The position numbers and the translations under genes were made by a program. From Sphingobacterium corticibacterium (GTDB lineage Bacteria > Bacteroidota > Bacteroidia > Sphingobacteriales > Sphingobacteriaceae): a DNA stretch of 64,000 bases. Positions 45,916 through 55,305 of the stretch are shown here, in pieces. Numbering within the stretch: the stretch's first letter is position 1; each line of letters begins with the position of its first letter. The notes beneath the pieces were generated by a model. It saw nothing but the letters and a program-made list of their open reading frames with translations. It made no database searches and was not told the DNA's origin. The DNA is taken from positions 1,611,116-1,675,115 of the forward strand of contig NZ_SGIT01000002.1 of assembly GCF_004208525.1 (NCBI RefSeq), written 5' to 3'.

Positions 45916-48027
45916 ATGATGACAGTCTTTAAAATAAAAAAATACCGATTGGCTCGTTGGCTAGTCTGTTTGCTGATCGGGGGGCTATTCTTCACCTCTT
46001 GTGAAAAAGAAGAACAAGCGACAGGTGAAGATACTGTACAACTTGAAGTTTTTGGGCCATCGCCGGCCTTGCGCGGCAGCGACATTCGGTTTATCGGAAA
46101 CGGAATGGATAAAGTAAAAGCCGTGGTGTTGGCAGATGGCACGGAGATTACGGAAATTATCGTCGTAAACTCCGGTGAGATCAAGATAACCATACCGCAA
46201 GAAGCACCGCCAGGACATCTCGTCCTAAAGTATGACGGTGGGGAAATAAGGACAAAAACGCCACTAACGTATTCGGAGCCTATTGCGATAGATAAGATAG
46301 CGCCTATGCAAGTTAGGGCTGGTGACATATTCGTCATTGAAGGGGATTATTTAAACCTGATTGCGCAGGTCATATTTGCGAAAGGTGTGGCGGTAGATAG
46401 TGTGGACTTCAAGAGCCGGTCGCGGTATAAGATTGAAGTAGCCGTTCCTCGGGAAGCACAGACAGGTTTGGTCAGTGTCTCCAACGGGGCTGAGGTTCCT
46501 ATCTTAGTTTATGCAGAAGAGGAGGTAGAAGTAGTCGTGCCCACAGTGCAATCTATTGCGCCTAACCCTGTAAAACCGGGAAAGGGATTGCTTATTACCG
46601 GAACTGATTTTCAGTTGGTTGAATCTATACTTTTTCCAGAGAATATCGCGGTAGGCGAGTTTACCATTAATGAATCTTATACGGAAATCAAGGTGGATGT
46701 GCCGCAAGACGCAAAAGAGGGGCCAGTCAAGCTGTTGTCGTATTCCGGCCTGGAAATCCTTTCGGACGAATTGGGCTTGTTGGCTCCTGAGATTGAAAGT
46801 ATAGCACCTAACCCCGTAAAGAATGGCACAAAATTGGTCATCATAGGGGAAAATTTAGATCTAGTTACTTCCGTCATCTTTTCCGGTGATGCGGAAGGAG
46901 AAATCGTGACGCAGTCTGCAACAAAGCTTGAGGTCAACGTTCCGCTGTCTGCGAAAGATGGTGAGCTTGTTCTAAGTACGCATTCGGGCAAGACGGCAAC
47001 GGCTGCGGTTACCTTGGTGCGCCCAACGATCAGCAGCTTAAACCCGACGAATTTGATGGCAGGGAATGAACTGACTATCACGGGGACGCATCTCGACTTG
47101 GTACGACAGGTGATATTTGGTGGAGGGCACGTTGTTGATGATATACAGGCTACCTCCGCCACCTCGCTGCGTGTGCAGGTACCAATGTCGGCAGGATCCG
47201 GTGTTATAACGTTAGTAACAGCGAATGGAACAGAGGTGAAATCATCGATGTCGCTGGTTGTCACATCACCGAACATACCTGTTATCACCAAAATCTCAAC
47301 ATCGGCCAAACCGGGAGAATTGATCCGAATTGAAGGCACGAAGTTACATTTGGTAGAGAGTGTCTATTTTCAGGATAATGTAAAAGGAACGCAATACGGA
47401 ATGCGTAACGAGAGTCTGATAGAGGTATACATTCCACAAAATGCCGTTAAAGGAAAAGTCAATTTGAAGCTTGTTACATTCGACGGTACGGAAGTAGAAT
47501 CACCGACATTCACCATTTCAGGTGTTGACCCGGTCGTTGACCCTAGCTATGTGTTTTTTGATTTTGACTCGAAAGGAAGCTGGTGGGGATCGCATGGGCA
47601 AGTGGAAAATGAACCGAACTTATCTATCAGTGGCAATTATTTTCGGGTTAATAAGCAATTGGCAGGCGGATGGGATGATTTCTTCTGGCGGAATGGACGC
47701 GACAATTTCAAAACCGATGGAGTTTCCGTGGCAGAATGGGCGATTAAAATGGATGTGAATGTATTAGGTGGTACGACGCAGGCACTAAAATTCCGGTTGA
47801 ATGGTGCAGACGGCGATTTCTGGGCGATTATCCCGCCGTTGGCGAACCAAGGGGGGTGGTATACCGTCACGATTCCGTTAACAGACTTTAGAGATGGTGA
47901 CGGAACAGGTAGTGGTCGACTTCCAAATGTGCAGAATATTGATCAGGATTTTGGAATGGCAACAAATGGCGCTGCTGGCATGTTGAATATCGCGATAGAC
48001 AATATCCGGTTTGAGAAAATAAAATAG
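45916..48027 (+). CDS. Surface glycan-binding lipoprotein with six IPT/TIG-like domains
   Basis: 703 residues with lipobox LFFTSCEKEE. Six tandem Ig-like repeats of about 80 residues fill positions about 40-535; repeats 3 and 4 begin IAPNPVK and each contains a 'vIfG.L.lV..V.F' core (LLITGTDFQLVESILF, LVIIGENLDLVTSVIF, LTITGTHLDLVRQVIF, IRIEGTKLHLVESVYF). The C-terminal 160 residues (YVFFDFDSKGSWWGSHG, GNYFRVNKQLAGGW, GWYTVTIPLTDF, NIAIDNIRF) match the C-terminal binding domain of the preceding gene. It looks like a long arm that lifts a carbohydrate-binding head away from the membrane. Confidence 0.8.
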   Translation: MMTVFKIKKYRLARWLVCLLIGGLFFTSCEKEEQATGEDTVQLEVFGPSPALRGSDIRFIGNGMDKVKAVVLADGTEITEIIVVNSGEIKITIPQEAPPGHLVLKYDGGEIRTKTPLTYSEPIAIDKIAPMQVRAGDIFVIEGDYLNLIAQVIFAKGVAVDSVDFKSRSRYKIEVAVPREAQTGLVSVSNGAEVPILVYAEEEVEVVVPTVQSIAPNPVKPGKGLLITGTDFQLVESILFPENIAVGEFTINESYTEIKVDVPQDAKEGPVKLLSYSGLEILSDELGLLAPEIESIAPNPVKNGTKLVIIGENLDLVTSVIFSGDAEGEIVTQSATKLEVNVPLSAKDGELVLSTHSGKTATAAVTLVRPTISSLNPTNLMAGNELTITGTHLDLVRQVIFGGGHVVDDIQATSATSLRVQVPMSAGSGVITLVTANGTEVKSSMSLVVTSPNIPVITKISTSAKPGELIRIEGTKLHLVESVYFQDNVKGTQYGMRNESLIEVYIPQNAVKGKVNLKLVTFDGTEVESPTFTISGVDPVVDPSYVFFDFDSKGSWWGSHGQVENEPNLSISGNYFRVNKQLAGGWDDFFWRNGRDNFKTDGVSVAEWAIKMDVNVLGGTTQALKFRLNGADGDFWAIIPPLANQGGWYTVTIPLTDFRDGDGTGSGRLPNVQNIDQDFGMATNGAAGMLNIAIDNIRFEKIK

Positions 48028-48055
48028 AACCCTTTAAAAAGATGATTGATTATTT

Positions 48056-49420
48056 ATGGAGAATAAACGGTGCGCGTTATGGCTGTATATTGTTTTCTTA
48101 TCGTTTAGCTGTTCTAAAGGCAATCCAAACCAAGAGATAACGGATGCCCCCCAGCCCCTTTTGATTTCTTCCTCGGTAAAAGATGGCGCGGATGACGTGC
48201 CTATCGGGGAGAATACCATTGTCCTGCAGTTTGACCAGAATATTGTGCTGGACCAACAACGCGGCATACAACTCAACGGACAAACGGTGGAGCAGGTCTA
48301 TGCGGCTTTCAAAGAGCTGAAAATAACCGTTCACTTACAGGGTGGAACACGTTATACGCTGAACATTCCCGAGCAGACCATAAAAGGCCCTAGGGGGGCG
48401 TTTGCAGCAGAAATACAATTGTCCTTTACGACCGATGACTTTCATGATCCAGATATCGGTACGGCTTTGGTAACCCCAAATGCCAGTGTGCAAGCAAGAA
48501 AGGTATACGACTTTTTGCGCGAGCAGTATGGGGCGAAGATGATATCGGGTGCCATGGCAAACGTCAACTGGAACAGCAATGAAGCCGAATGGGTATACCG
48601 GCATACGGGAAAATATCCTGCATTAAATTGTTTTGATTACCTACACTTATACGCTTCGCCTGCCGATTGGATCAACTACGAAAACACACAGGTAGTCGAA
48701 GATTGGTGGCGTAGTAAGGGGTTGGTGGCCGCTTCTTGGCATTGGAACGTACCGGCGTACGAAGGAAGTGCTGATTATCATTTCTATACCAAAGATACTC
48801 GTTTTGATATCTCCAAGGCAGTCATTAGCGGAACCTACGAAAATACAGTTGTTAGAGCCGACTTAGAACGCATGGCGAATCATCTTATCCTTTTGCAGGA
48901 TAAGCACATTCCCGTTTTGTGGCGCCCGCTACACGAAGCTTCGGGAAAATGGTTTTGGTGGGGAGCGAAAACGGCAGAAGACTACCGAAAACTGTGGATA
49001 ATGATGTTTGAAATCTTCCAGGAGAAAGGACTGAATAACCTTATCTGGATTTGGACGAGCCAGGGTGATGATGCAGCGTGGTACCCAGGAGATGATTATG
49101 TGGATATGATTGGATGCGACCTTTACGAAAAGCCAAATGCGAACGAAATCGCTGCATTGTATACATCGTTGCAAAAGGAGTATCCGAATAAGATGTTGAC
49201 ACTAAGTGAGTTTGGAGGAGTAGCAGACTTGTCGACACAGTGGAATAGCGGGGCGCAATGGTCTTGGGCAATGCCCTGGTATGATTATGACCGAACCAAA
49301 AACATGTCCGGACCGGAGTTTAACAAGGAGGGACATATGCACGCCGATATCGATTATTGGCATCGTGTATTGGCAGATGAACGAACGATTACCTTAGACG
49401 AGATGCCGGACTTACGTTAA
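48056..49420 (+). CDS. Endo-beta-mannanase, GH26, with N-terminal Ig-like domain
   Basis: 454 residues. The signal peptide ends in FLSFSCSKG, a lipobox, so a surface lipoprotein. Residues about 30-130 are a Big_5-like Ig domain (SSSVKDGADDVPIGENTIVLQFDQNI). The catalytic domain has the acid/base Glu294 in WRPLHEASGKWFWWG, the nucleophile Glu385 in TLSEFGG, and WHWNVPAYEG. This is the standard GH26 mannanase set. It would cut beta-1,4-mannan chains outside the cell before SusC/D uptake. Confidence 0.92.
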   Translation: MENKRCALWLYIVFLSFSCSKGNPNQEITDAPQPLLISSSVKDGADDVPIGENTIVLQFDQNIVLDQQRGIQLNGQTVEQVYAAFKELKITVHLQGGTRYTLNIPEQTIKGPRGAFAAEIQLSFTTDDFHDPDIGTALVTPNASVQARKVYDFLREQYGAKMISGAMANVNWNSNEAEWVYRHTGKYPALNCFDYLHLYASPADWINYENTQVVEDWWRSKGLVAASWHWNVPAYEGSADYHFYTKDTRFDISKAVISGTYENTVVRADLERMANHLILLQDKHIPVLWRPLHEASGKWFWWGAKTAEDYRKLWIMMFEIFQEKGLNNLIWIWTSQGDDAAWYPGDDYVDMIGCDLYEKPNANEIAALYTSLQKEYPNKMLTLSEFGGVADLSTQWNSGAQWSWAMPWYDYDRTKNMSGPEFNKEGHMHADIDYWHRVLADERTITLDEMPDLR

Positions 49421-49450
49421 GAATGGATTCGTCTTATAAAAATAAAACGT

Positions 49451-50470
49451 ATGAAGAACTATTTGTTTAAAGCCGTAAAGGCGTTATTTTGGAGTGCAGG
49501 GGTATGGTTTCTTGTCAGTGGATGTTCCGCTGGAACATCGAACACCATATCGGAACGCGAAGAAGCTCCGGCGACTGTGGTGGAGGAGCATGGGCAGCTA
49601 TCTGTGCAAGGAGTAACCCTGCACGACCAGCATGGCCGGCCGGTTGTATTGCGTGGTGTGAGCTTGGGCTGGCATAACTGGTGGCCGCGCTTTTATCAAA
49701 GAGAAACCGTAGGATGGCTGGCACAAGATTGGAATATATCCGTTATCAGGGCAGCAATTGGTGTCGGGCCGGAAGGGTCTTACCTTGACAACCCAGCGTT
49801 TGCACTTGACTGCCTATATCAGGTTGTAGATGCGGCCATCGCCGAGGGAATTTATGTTATCGTAGATTGGCATAGCCATGAAATTCATACCGAAAAAGCA
49901 AAGGATTTTTTTAAGAAAGTTGCCACGAAATACCAAGAATATCCAAATGTGATTTACGAGATATACAATGAACCAGTAGAAGATAGTTGGACAGACGTTA
50001 AGCGCTATGCGGAGGAAATCATTGCGGAAATTAGAAAGATCAATAGCGAGGTAATTATATTAGTGGGATGTCCGCATTGGGATCAAGATATTCATCTTGT
50101 AGCCGAAGATCCGATACAGGGCTATGATAATATCATGTATACTGTCCATTTCTATGCGGCCACCCATAAGCAATATCTGCGGGATCGCACCGATGAAGCA
50201 ATGGCCAAAGGTATTCCGGTTTTCATATCCGAATGTGCGGGAATGGAAGCTACCGGCGACGGACCGATCGATCAGGAAGAGTGGCAACGTTGGGTTTCGT
50301 GGATGGATGACAAGAAATTAAGTTGGGCGGCTTGGTCTATCGCCGATAAAGATGAAACTTGTTCCATGATCCGCGATCCGCATGCGCCTCGGGCATCTTG
50401 GAGTGAAGATGATTTGAAGGAATGGGGAAAGACTGTCCGAAGCGAGTTGAAAAAAGGAAAGTCGAACTAA
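49451..50470 (+). CDS. Endo-acting GH5 lipoprotein (GH5_2-like glucanase or mannanase)
   Basis: 339 residues with lipobox LVSGCSAG. GH5 signature: QGVTLHDQHGRPVVLRGVSLGWHNWW, IRAAIGV, YVIVDWHSH, the acid/base Glu174 in YEIYNEP, HFYAATHKQYLRD and the nucleophile Glu261 in ISECAG, then WAAWSIADKDE. The layout is closest to GH5_2, whose known members are mostly endo-beta-1,4-glucanases. In this locus a glucomannan substrate would explain both it and the mannosyl-glucose phosphorylase. Confidence 0.88.
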   Translation: MKNYLFKAVKALFWSAGVWFLVSGCSAGTSNTISEREEAPATVVEEHGQLSVQGVTLHDQHGRPVVLRGVSLGWHNWWPRFYQRETVGWLAQDWNISVIRAAIGVGPEGSYLDNPAFALDCLYQVVDAAIAEGIYVIVDWHSHEIHTEKAKDFFKKVATKYQEYPNVIYEIYNEPVEDSWTDVKRYAEEIIAEIRKINSEVIILVGCPHWDQDIHLVAEDPIQGYDNIMYTVHFYAATHKQYLRDRTDEAMAKGIPVFISECAGMEATGDGPIDQEEWQRWVSWMDDKKLSWAAWSIADKDETCSMIRDPHAPRASWSEDDLKEWGKTVRSELKKGKSN

Positions 50471-50479
50471 GATGATACG

Positions 50480-51688
50480 ATGAACGATTTATTTGCTACG
50501 CGCGTTGCGGCCATGCATGCAGCACACCAACAATTGATCAATCGGAAAAATGAGCCGATTTTACATGGCAATGGAGTCTTTGAACGTTATCGATATCCAG
50601 TGCTTACGGCAGAGCATACACCGGTTTTCTGGCGCTACGATCTCTCGCGGGATACCAATCCTTATTTTATGGAACGGTTTGGCATCAACGCAACGTTCAA
50701 TGCCGGTGCCATCCGGTGGAAAGAGAAATATGTACTCGTCGTACGGGTTGAGGGAAATGATCGTAAGTCTTTTTTTGCGATCGCCGAGAGTCCTACCGGC
50801 GTCGATAATTTTGTTTTTTGGAACCACCCTATCGCAATTCCCGAACTGGATGATCCGGACGTCAATGTGTATGATATGCGCCTCACGGTGCACGAGGATG
50901 GCTGGATATACGGGCTGTTTTGTACCGAACGGAAAGATCCCAATGCGCCAGCCGGAGATCTATCGACGGCTGTGGCTTCAGCGGGCATTGTCCGTAGCAA
51001 AGATCTCGTAGTATGGGAAAGGTTGCCGGATCTACAATCCAAAAGCCAGCAGCGAAACGTAGTACTCCATCCCTCCTTTGTAAAAGGAAAATATGCCTTG
51101 TACACACGCCCGCAGGATGGCTTTATTGATGCCGGAAATGGCGGTGGAATTGGGTGGGCATTGGTGGACAGCATGGAGGACGCGGTAATAACTGAGGAGC
51201 GTATACTGAACCATCGCTTTTACCATACCATAAAGGAAATGAAAAACGGCGAGGGTCCCGCCCCGCTCAAAACACCCAAAGGTTGGTTGCACCTGGCACA
51301 TGGTGTCCGTAGCTGTGCCGCGGGGCTTCGTTATGTTTTGTACTTATATCTGACCGATCTGGATCAACCGGACAGACTGATCGCCGAACCAGCCGGGTAT
51401 TTTATGGCACCGGAAGGTGAAGAGCGGATCGGGGATGTGTCCAATGTGCTTTTTTCGAACGGTTGGATAACGGATGAAGAAGGAAAAGTGTATATTTATT
51501 ACGCCTCTAGTGATACCCGTATGCATGTGGCTGTCTCCAGTATAGACAGGTTGCTGGATTACTGTTTGCACACTGCTGCAGACGGGTATCGTTCGGCCAC
51601 ATCCGTACAGGTGCTGACGGATCTGATTAATAAAAATAGCAACTTAAAGCTCAATCCCAGTATATGGAAAGCAACCGGATCAGTTTAA
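50480..51688 (+). CDS. GH130 phosphorylase, 4-O-beta-D-mannosyl-D-glucose phosphorylase-like
   Basis: 402 residues without a signal peptide, so cytoplasmic. GH130 five-bladed propeller with [24 protein letters not shown] with the proposed proton donor Asp132, [42 protein letters not shown] and [15 protein letters not shown]. The position of Asp132 and the N-terminal block ([17 protein letters not shown]) fit subfamily GH130_1, which phosphorolyses mannosyl-glucose to mannose 1-phosphate and glucose. The end overlaps the transporter start by 25 nt, implying coupled translation. Confidence 0.9.
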   Translation: MNDLFATRVAAMHAAHQQLINRKNEPILHGNGVFERYRYPVLTAEHTPVFWRYDLSRDTNPYFMERFGINATFNAGAIRWKEKYVLVVRVEGNDRKSFFAIAESPTGVDNFVFWNHPIAIPELDDPDVNVYDMRLTVHEDGWIYGLFCTERKDPNAPAGDLSTAVASAGIVRSKDLVVWERLPDLQSKSQQRNVVLHPSFVKGKYALYTRPQDGFIDAGNGGGIGWALVDSMEDAVITEERILNHRFYHTIKEMKNGEGPAPLKTPKGWLHLAHGVRSCAAGLRYVLYLYLTDLDQPDRLIAEPAGYFMAPEGEERIGDVSNVLFSNGWITDEEGKVYIYYASSDTRMHVAVSSIDRLLDYCLHTAADGYRSATSVQVLTDLINKNSNLKLNPSIWKATGSV

Positions 51689-53076
51689 AAGAAAAAATCG
51701 CATACGGCTTGGGTGATGCCGCATCTTCTATGTATTGGAAGTTGTTTGGGATGTACCTGATGTTTTTCTATACAGATATTTTCGGAATGGAGGCGAAGGT
51801 GGTCGGCACCATGTTTTTGATTACCCGCGTATGGGATTCCCTGTTTGATCCTGTCGTCGGCGTTTTTGCCGACCGCATCCATACCCGCTGGGGGAAGTTC
51901 CGCCCTTTTATGCTCTATATGGCGATACCCTTCGGTATAATGGGCGTGCTGACATTTTATACACCCGCATTTGGAGATATCGGCAAGGTGGTGTATGCGT
52001 ATCTGACCTATTCCATCATGATGATGGTATATTCGGCTATCAATGTTCCTTATGCTTCCTTGCTAGGTGTAATCAGTCCTTCACCCAAGGTCCGTAACGT
52101 ATTGGCCACGTATCGGATGACCTTTGCTTATCTAGGAAGCTTCGTCACCCTGCTGTTGTTCAGCCCACTAGTAAGTTACTTCAGTGACGGTAGCAAGGCG
52201 CTTACAGACCAACAGCAGGGCTGGACCATGGCAGCTGTGGTTATCGCAGCATGTAGCGTAGTCCTATTTTTGCTGTGTTTCTTATGGACGCGTGAACGGG
52301 TAACCAACATTCCAGAGCAGCAATCCACCCTCAAGGAAGATATCCGGGACTTGGTGCGCAACGGTCCGTGGTGGATATTACTAGGCGCCAGCATCATGAC
52401 CTTGTTGTTTAACTCCGTACGAGATGGGGCAGCGCTGTATTATTTTAAATATTACGTCCAAGAGGAGACCTTTGGGGAGATTAGCCTATTTCGTATTCCT
52501 TTTGTATTGAGCGGACTATATCTATCCCTTGGACAGGTGGCTAATATCGTGGGTGTTATCTCGGCGGCTCCGTTGAGTAATAGGATTGGAAAAAAGGCCA
52601 CTTTCGTCTTAGCAATGGGTTTGGCAACTATAGGTAGCACGGCTTTTTTTTGGCTCGGAAGCGATGACTTGTGGGGAATTTTTGGATTACAGGTGTTGAT
52701 CAGTATCTGCGCCGGCACAGTATTTCCCTTACTTTGGTCTATGTATGCCGATTGTGCGGACTATTCCGAGTTTAATACCGGGAATAGGGCAACAGGGCTG
52801 ATTTTTAGCTCGTCTTCTATGAGTCAGAAACTCGGCTGGGCTTTGGGAACTGCCGTTACAGGATGGTTACTCGGCTATTTTGGTTTTCAAGCGAACTTCG
52901 AGCAATCCGCCGAAACGCTAAAAGGTATCCGGATGTTCCTGAGCCTGTTTCCTGCCATAGGGACGGCTTTATCGATTGCCTTTATCTGTTTTTATCCCCT
53001 GAACGAAAAGAAAATGCTCCTGATTTCCGATGAGCTGCAAACGAGAAGAAACAACGATAAAACGGGTGCATTATAG
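51664..53076 (+). CDS. GPH-family (MFS) sugar:cation symporter
   Basis: 470 residues with about 12 membrane segments. [63 protein letters not shown] and the [15 protein letters not shown] loop are the glycoside-pentoside-hexuronide family signatures. It should import the disaccharide that the GH130 enzyme splits, possibly mannobiose or mannosyl-glucose. Its start lies within the GH130 gene, and it is the last gene of the mannan-type unit. Confidence 0.88.
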   Translation: MESNRISLKEKIAYGLGDAASSMYWKLFGMYLMFFYTDIFGMEAKVVGTMFLITRVWDSLFDPVVGVFADRIHTRWGKFRPFMLYMAIPFGIMGVLTFYTPAFGDIGKVVYAYLTYSIMMMVYSAINVPYASLLGVISPSPKVRNVLATYRMTFAYLGSFVTLLLFSPLVSYFSDGSKALTDQQQGWTMAAVVIAACSVVLFLLCFLWTRERVTNIPEQQSTLKEDIRDLVRNGPWWILLGASIMTLLFNSVRDGAALYYFKYYVQEETFGEISLFRIPFVLSGLYLSLGQVANIVGVISAAPLSNRIGKKATFVLAMGLATIGSTAFFWLGSDDLWGIFGLQVLISICAGTVFPLLWSMYADCADYSEFNTGNRATGLIFSSSSMSQKLGWALGTAVTGWLLGYFGFQANFEQSAETLKGIRMFLSLFPAIGTALSIAFICFYPLNEKKMLLISDELQTRRNNDKTGAL

Positions 53077-53083
53077 TAGGTCA

Positions 53084-53109
53084 AGGATAGATACAGATTA
53101 TCCTATTTT
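53084..53109 (+). terminator. Possible terminator after the mannan-type unit
   Basis: AGGATA (53084-53089) and TATCCT (53099-53104) form a 6-bp stem followed by ATTTTT, 8 nt after the transporter stop. Short stem, so only moderately convincing. Confidence 0.45.
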
Positions 53110-53225
53110 TGCGGTACTCCTCGCTTTAAAATGCTACATATCGGCCTAGCGCCTTATTTTATGGTTATGGTCTTGTACTAGGAAATCCAAAAATTTAGGT
53201 TAAATTTAGATAGAAAATAGAAAAC

Positions 53226-53684
53226 ATGAAGAAAATACAGGGATTGATAATCATCTTTTGCTGTTGGGCGGGAATATTACACGCACAAAATCCACAAAAA
53301 TTAGGCTGGATATGGGGCCCGTCTGTAGGATGGCAATACCAAAGTGGGAATTTCCTGAAAGCTTCGGGCTGGGGGTTATTTGCACCAAATGATTATCAAT
53401 ATATAAAGTTTAATGCTGGTGCAAACTTTACGTGGATGCAGCGTAAGACTACCATCATCCCTGAAGTGGGCGTAACCTATTATTTAAGCAATCGTTTAAT
53501 TTTTCCATTTATTCAGGCAGAGGCTACACCTTATACGATTACACCCAAAGTAGGCGTAAGTGTACTTTCCATAGTAGATTTAGGAGTAGGCTATGGATTC
53601 GATATACGGACAAAAGAAGATTTTAAACCACTGAAAGGGCTAACCGGTTCTGTGACGTTGAATATTCCACTTAAATTGTACTAA
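53226..53684 (+). CDS. Small exported protein, probable outer-membrane beta-barrel
   Basis: 152 residues, not assigned to a named family. Signal peptide MKKIQGLIIIFCCWAGILHAQ. The mature part alternates hydrophobic and polar residues in short strands (FNAGANFTWMQRKT, EVGVTYYLSNRLIFPFIQAEA, VGVSVLSIVDLGVGYGFDIR) and ends in SVTLNIPLKLY, which suits a small 8-strand outer-membrane barrel. It stands alone between the mannan-type locus and HU. Function unknown. Confidence 0.65.
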   Translation: MKKIQGLIIIFCCWAGILHAQNPQKLGWIWGPSVGWQYQSGNFLKASGWGLFAPNDYQYIKFNAGANFTWMQRKTTIIPEVGVTYYLSNRLIFPFIQAEATPYTITPKVGVSVLSIVDLGVGYGFDIRTKEDFKPLKGLTGSVTLNIPLKLY

Positions 53685-53715
53685 AATTGACGGAAGCGAT
53701 GAAGTGCTGTCGTCA

Positions 53716-53745
53716 TATATTTTAGGTCGACCTATCTAAAATATA
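53716..53745. repeat. Inverted repeat after the small barrel gene
   Basis: TATATTTTAG (53716-53725) and CTAAAATATA (53736-53745), perfect 10-bp arms with a 10-nt loop. AT-rich and without a U-tract; may end the upstream transcript weakly. Confidence 0.4.
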
Positions 53746-53830
53746 GTAAATGGTTGATACAGAAAAGTTTTTGAATGGGCGAAGTTTGGTAAAAAAACAA
53801 AATAAATTTTTAAACATCATAAAAAAAAGA

Positions 53831-53838
53831 TACTTTTG
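53831..53838 (+). promoter_or_regulatory. -7 promoter box of the HU gene
   Basis: TACTTTTG matches TAnnTTTG exactly, followed by CA, about 60 nt before the HU start. The A/T-rich stretch upstream has no clear TTG at the usual spacing. Confidence 0.55.
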
Positions 53839-53898
53839 CATCCCCAAACTGCTGTTGCGTTAAGGGTTGAGAAATAAATAATTACAGTAAAAACAGAT

Positions 53899-54183
53899 AT
53901 GACTAAAGCAGAAATTATTGCGGAAATCTCTAATAAAACAGGCTTAGAGAAAGTAGATGTTCAAGAAACAGTAGAGGCGTTTTTTAAGGTTGTGAAAAAT
54001 GCGATGATTAGCGGAGAGAATGTGTACGTTAGAGGTTTCGGAAGTTTTGTTGTGAAGAAAAGAGCAGAGAAAACAGCTCGTAATATTTCAAAAAACACAG
54101 CGATTATTATTCCGGCACACTATGTGCCAAGCTTTAAACCGGCAAAAGTTTTTGTAGAAAAAGTTAAACACGGTAACAAGTAA
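53899..54183 (+). CDS. HU-family DNA-binding protein
   Basis: 94 residues. MTKAEIIAEISNKTGLEKVDVQETVEAFF, then GENVYVRGFGSFVVKKRAEKTARN and IIIPAHYVPSFKPAKVFVEKV, the usual HU/IHF fold with the beta-arm and its conserved Pro. Length is normal. It binds and bends DNA as part of the nucleoid. The TPR gene follows after 12 nt. Confidence 0.95.
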   Translation: MTKAEIIAEISNKTGLEKVDVQETVEAFFKVVKNAMISGENVYVRGFGSFVVKKRAEKTARNISKNTAIIIPAHYVPSFKPAKVFVEKVKHGNK

Positions 54184-54195
54184 AACTGAACCAAA

Positions 54196-55029
54196 ATGAA
54201 TACCAAACAAATCATAGTGATCGTTATTGTCGTCGCCTTAATGGGTGGACTTTTGGCGCGTCCTATAAAAGGTTTGGTAGACGAAAACAAAGGAGCTAAT
54301 AGTTCGGCAGATGCGACGACTTCTTCAGCGTTTAATTTCCAAAGTGTATCTGAAATTACCAAACAGTCGATAAATGCCAGTATTGCACAGGAAATTACGG
54401 CGTTGGAGGAGAAAGTAGCGCAGACTAGTGGAGATGAAAAGCTGGCGCTGTTGGAACAATTGGTGCAAAAATGGGACGACGTGGCTAAGTTTGCTCCTCA
54501 GGGGTTTGTCTATGAGGAAATGGCCGAAATTTCACCTAAATTTGAGTATTTGTTGAAAGCTGGAGACGCCTATCGGGCGGCATACACGAATCTGCAAGAT
54601 ACAGCAATGTCCGCAGAGCTAAACAGACTAGCCATTCGATCGTATGAAAAAGCAATAGCACTAGACGAAAACAATTTGGACGCAAAAACAGGATTAGGTG
54701 CAGCTATGGTAACAGGAGGCGGTAACCCAATGGCGGGAATCGCTTTATTACAGGAAGTTGTTGCGAAAGACCCGAAAAACATTAATGCAAACAAAACATT
54801 GGGATTGTTTTCTTTACAATCTCGACAATTCGACAAAGCTATTGAGCGATTCAAAACAGTTGTCGAATTGAGCCCCGATGCAGAGTCGTACTTTTATTTA
54901 GCAACGGGCTACGAAAATATTGGATTGAAGAACGAAGCCATCGCCGCTTTTCAGAAAAGTAAAGAGATGGCCGCAGATCCAACCTTATCTCAGTTCATCG
55001 ACAGACGTGTGGAAGAACTCAGCAAGTAA
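54196..55029 (+). CDS. Membrane-anchored tetratricopeptide repeat protein
   Basis: 277 residues. One N-terminal membrane segment (QIIVIVIVVALMGGLLA), a linker, then TPR-like helices: LAIRSYEKAIALDENNLDAKTGLGAA, GIALLQEVVAKDPKNINANKTLGLFSLQ, FDKAIERFKTVVELSPDAESYFYLATGYENIGLKNEAIAAFQKS. Probably a periplasmic-facing scaffold. It follows HU, with the small ribosomal-type gene 37 nt downstream, an arrangement I recall as common in Bacteroidota. Partner unknown. Confidence 0.82.
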   Translation: MNTKQIIVIVIVVALMGGLLARPIKGLVDENKGANSSADATTSSAFNFQSVSEITKQSINASIAQEITALEEKVAQTSGDEKLALLEQLVQKWDDVAKFAPQGFVYEEMAEISPKFEYLLKAGDAYRAAYTNLQDTAMSAELNRLAIRSYEKAIALDENNLDAKTGLGAAMVTGGGNPMAGIALLQEVVAKDPKNINANKTLGLFSLQSRQFDKAIERFKTVVELSPDAESYFYLATGYENIGLKNEAIAAFQKSKEMAADPTLSQFIDRRVEELSK

Positions 55030-55066
55030 TTAACATATTAATTTATTCATTAAAAACATTAAAGCT

Positions 55067-55156
55067 ATGCCAAGCGGAAAAAAAAGAAAAAGACACAAAA
55101 TGGCTACGCACAAGCGTAAAAAACGTTTAAGAAAAAATAGACACAAGAAGAAATAA
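55067..55156 (+). CDS. Tiny basic ribosomal-type protein (AURKAIP1/COX24-domain-like)
   Basis: 29 residues, starting MPSGKKRKRHKMATHKRKKR; almost entirely Lys, Arg and His. The pattern KRHKMxTHKRKKRLRKNRHK is that of the AURKAIP1/COX24 (mS38, bS22-like) domain, a short helix that sits in the small ribosomal subunit in other lineages. Too short for normal gene-calling thresholds. It is preceded by an A-rich leader and followed by the terminator at 55193-55239. Confidence 0.78.
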   Translation: MPSGKKRKRHKMATHKRKKRLRKNRHKKK

Positions 55157-55192
55157 GCTTGTTGGTCTTTAGGCCGAAGCCTATAAGACGTC

Positions 55193-55239
55193 ATACAATC
55201 TATAGTTTTACGTTTGAAAAACTGTAGATTGTATTTTTT
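55193..55239 (+). terminator. Rho-independent terminator before the RNase gene
   Basis: ATACAATCTA (55193-55202) and TAGATTGTAT (55225-55234) pair perfectly, with an inner AGTTTT/AAAACT match, and end in TTTTTT. A small TAGGC-CGAA-GCCTA hairpin lies just before it (55170-55183). Confidence 0.87.
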
Positions 55240-55305
55240 CATTAATGCGTTTTTATGTTTCATCAGGCTAAATACAGTGCGTATAGAGCCGTAAATGAGT
55301 AGCTG

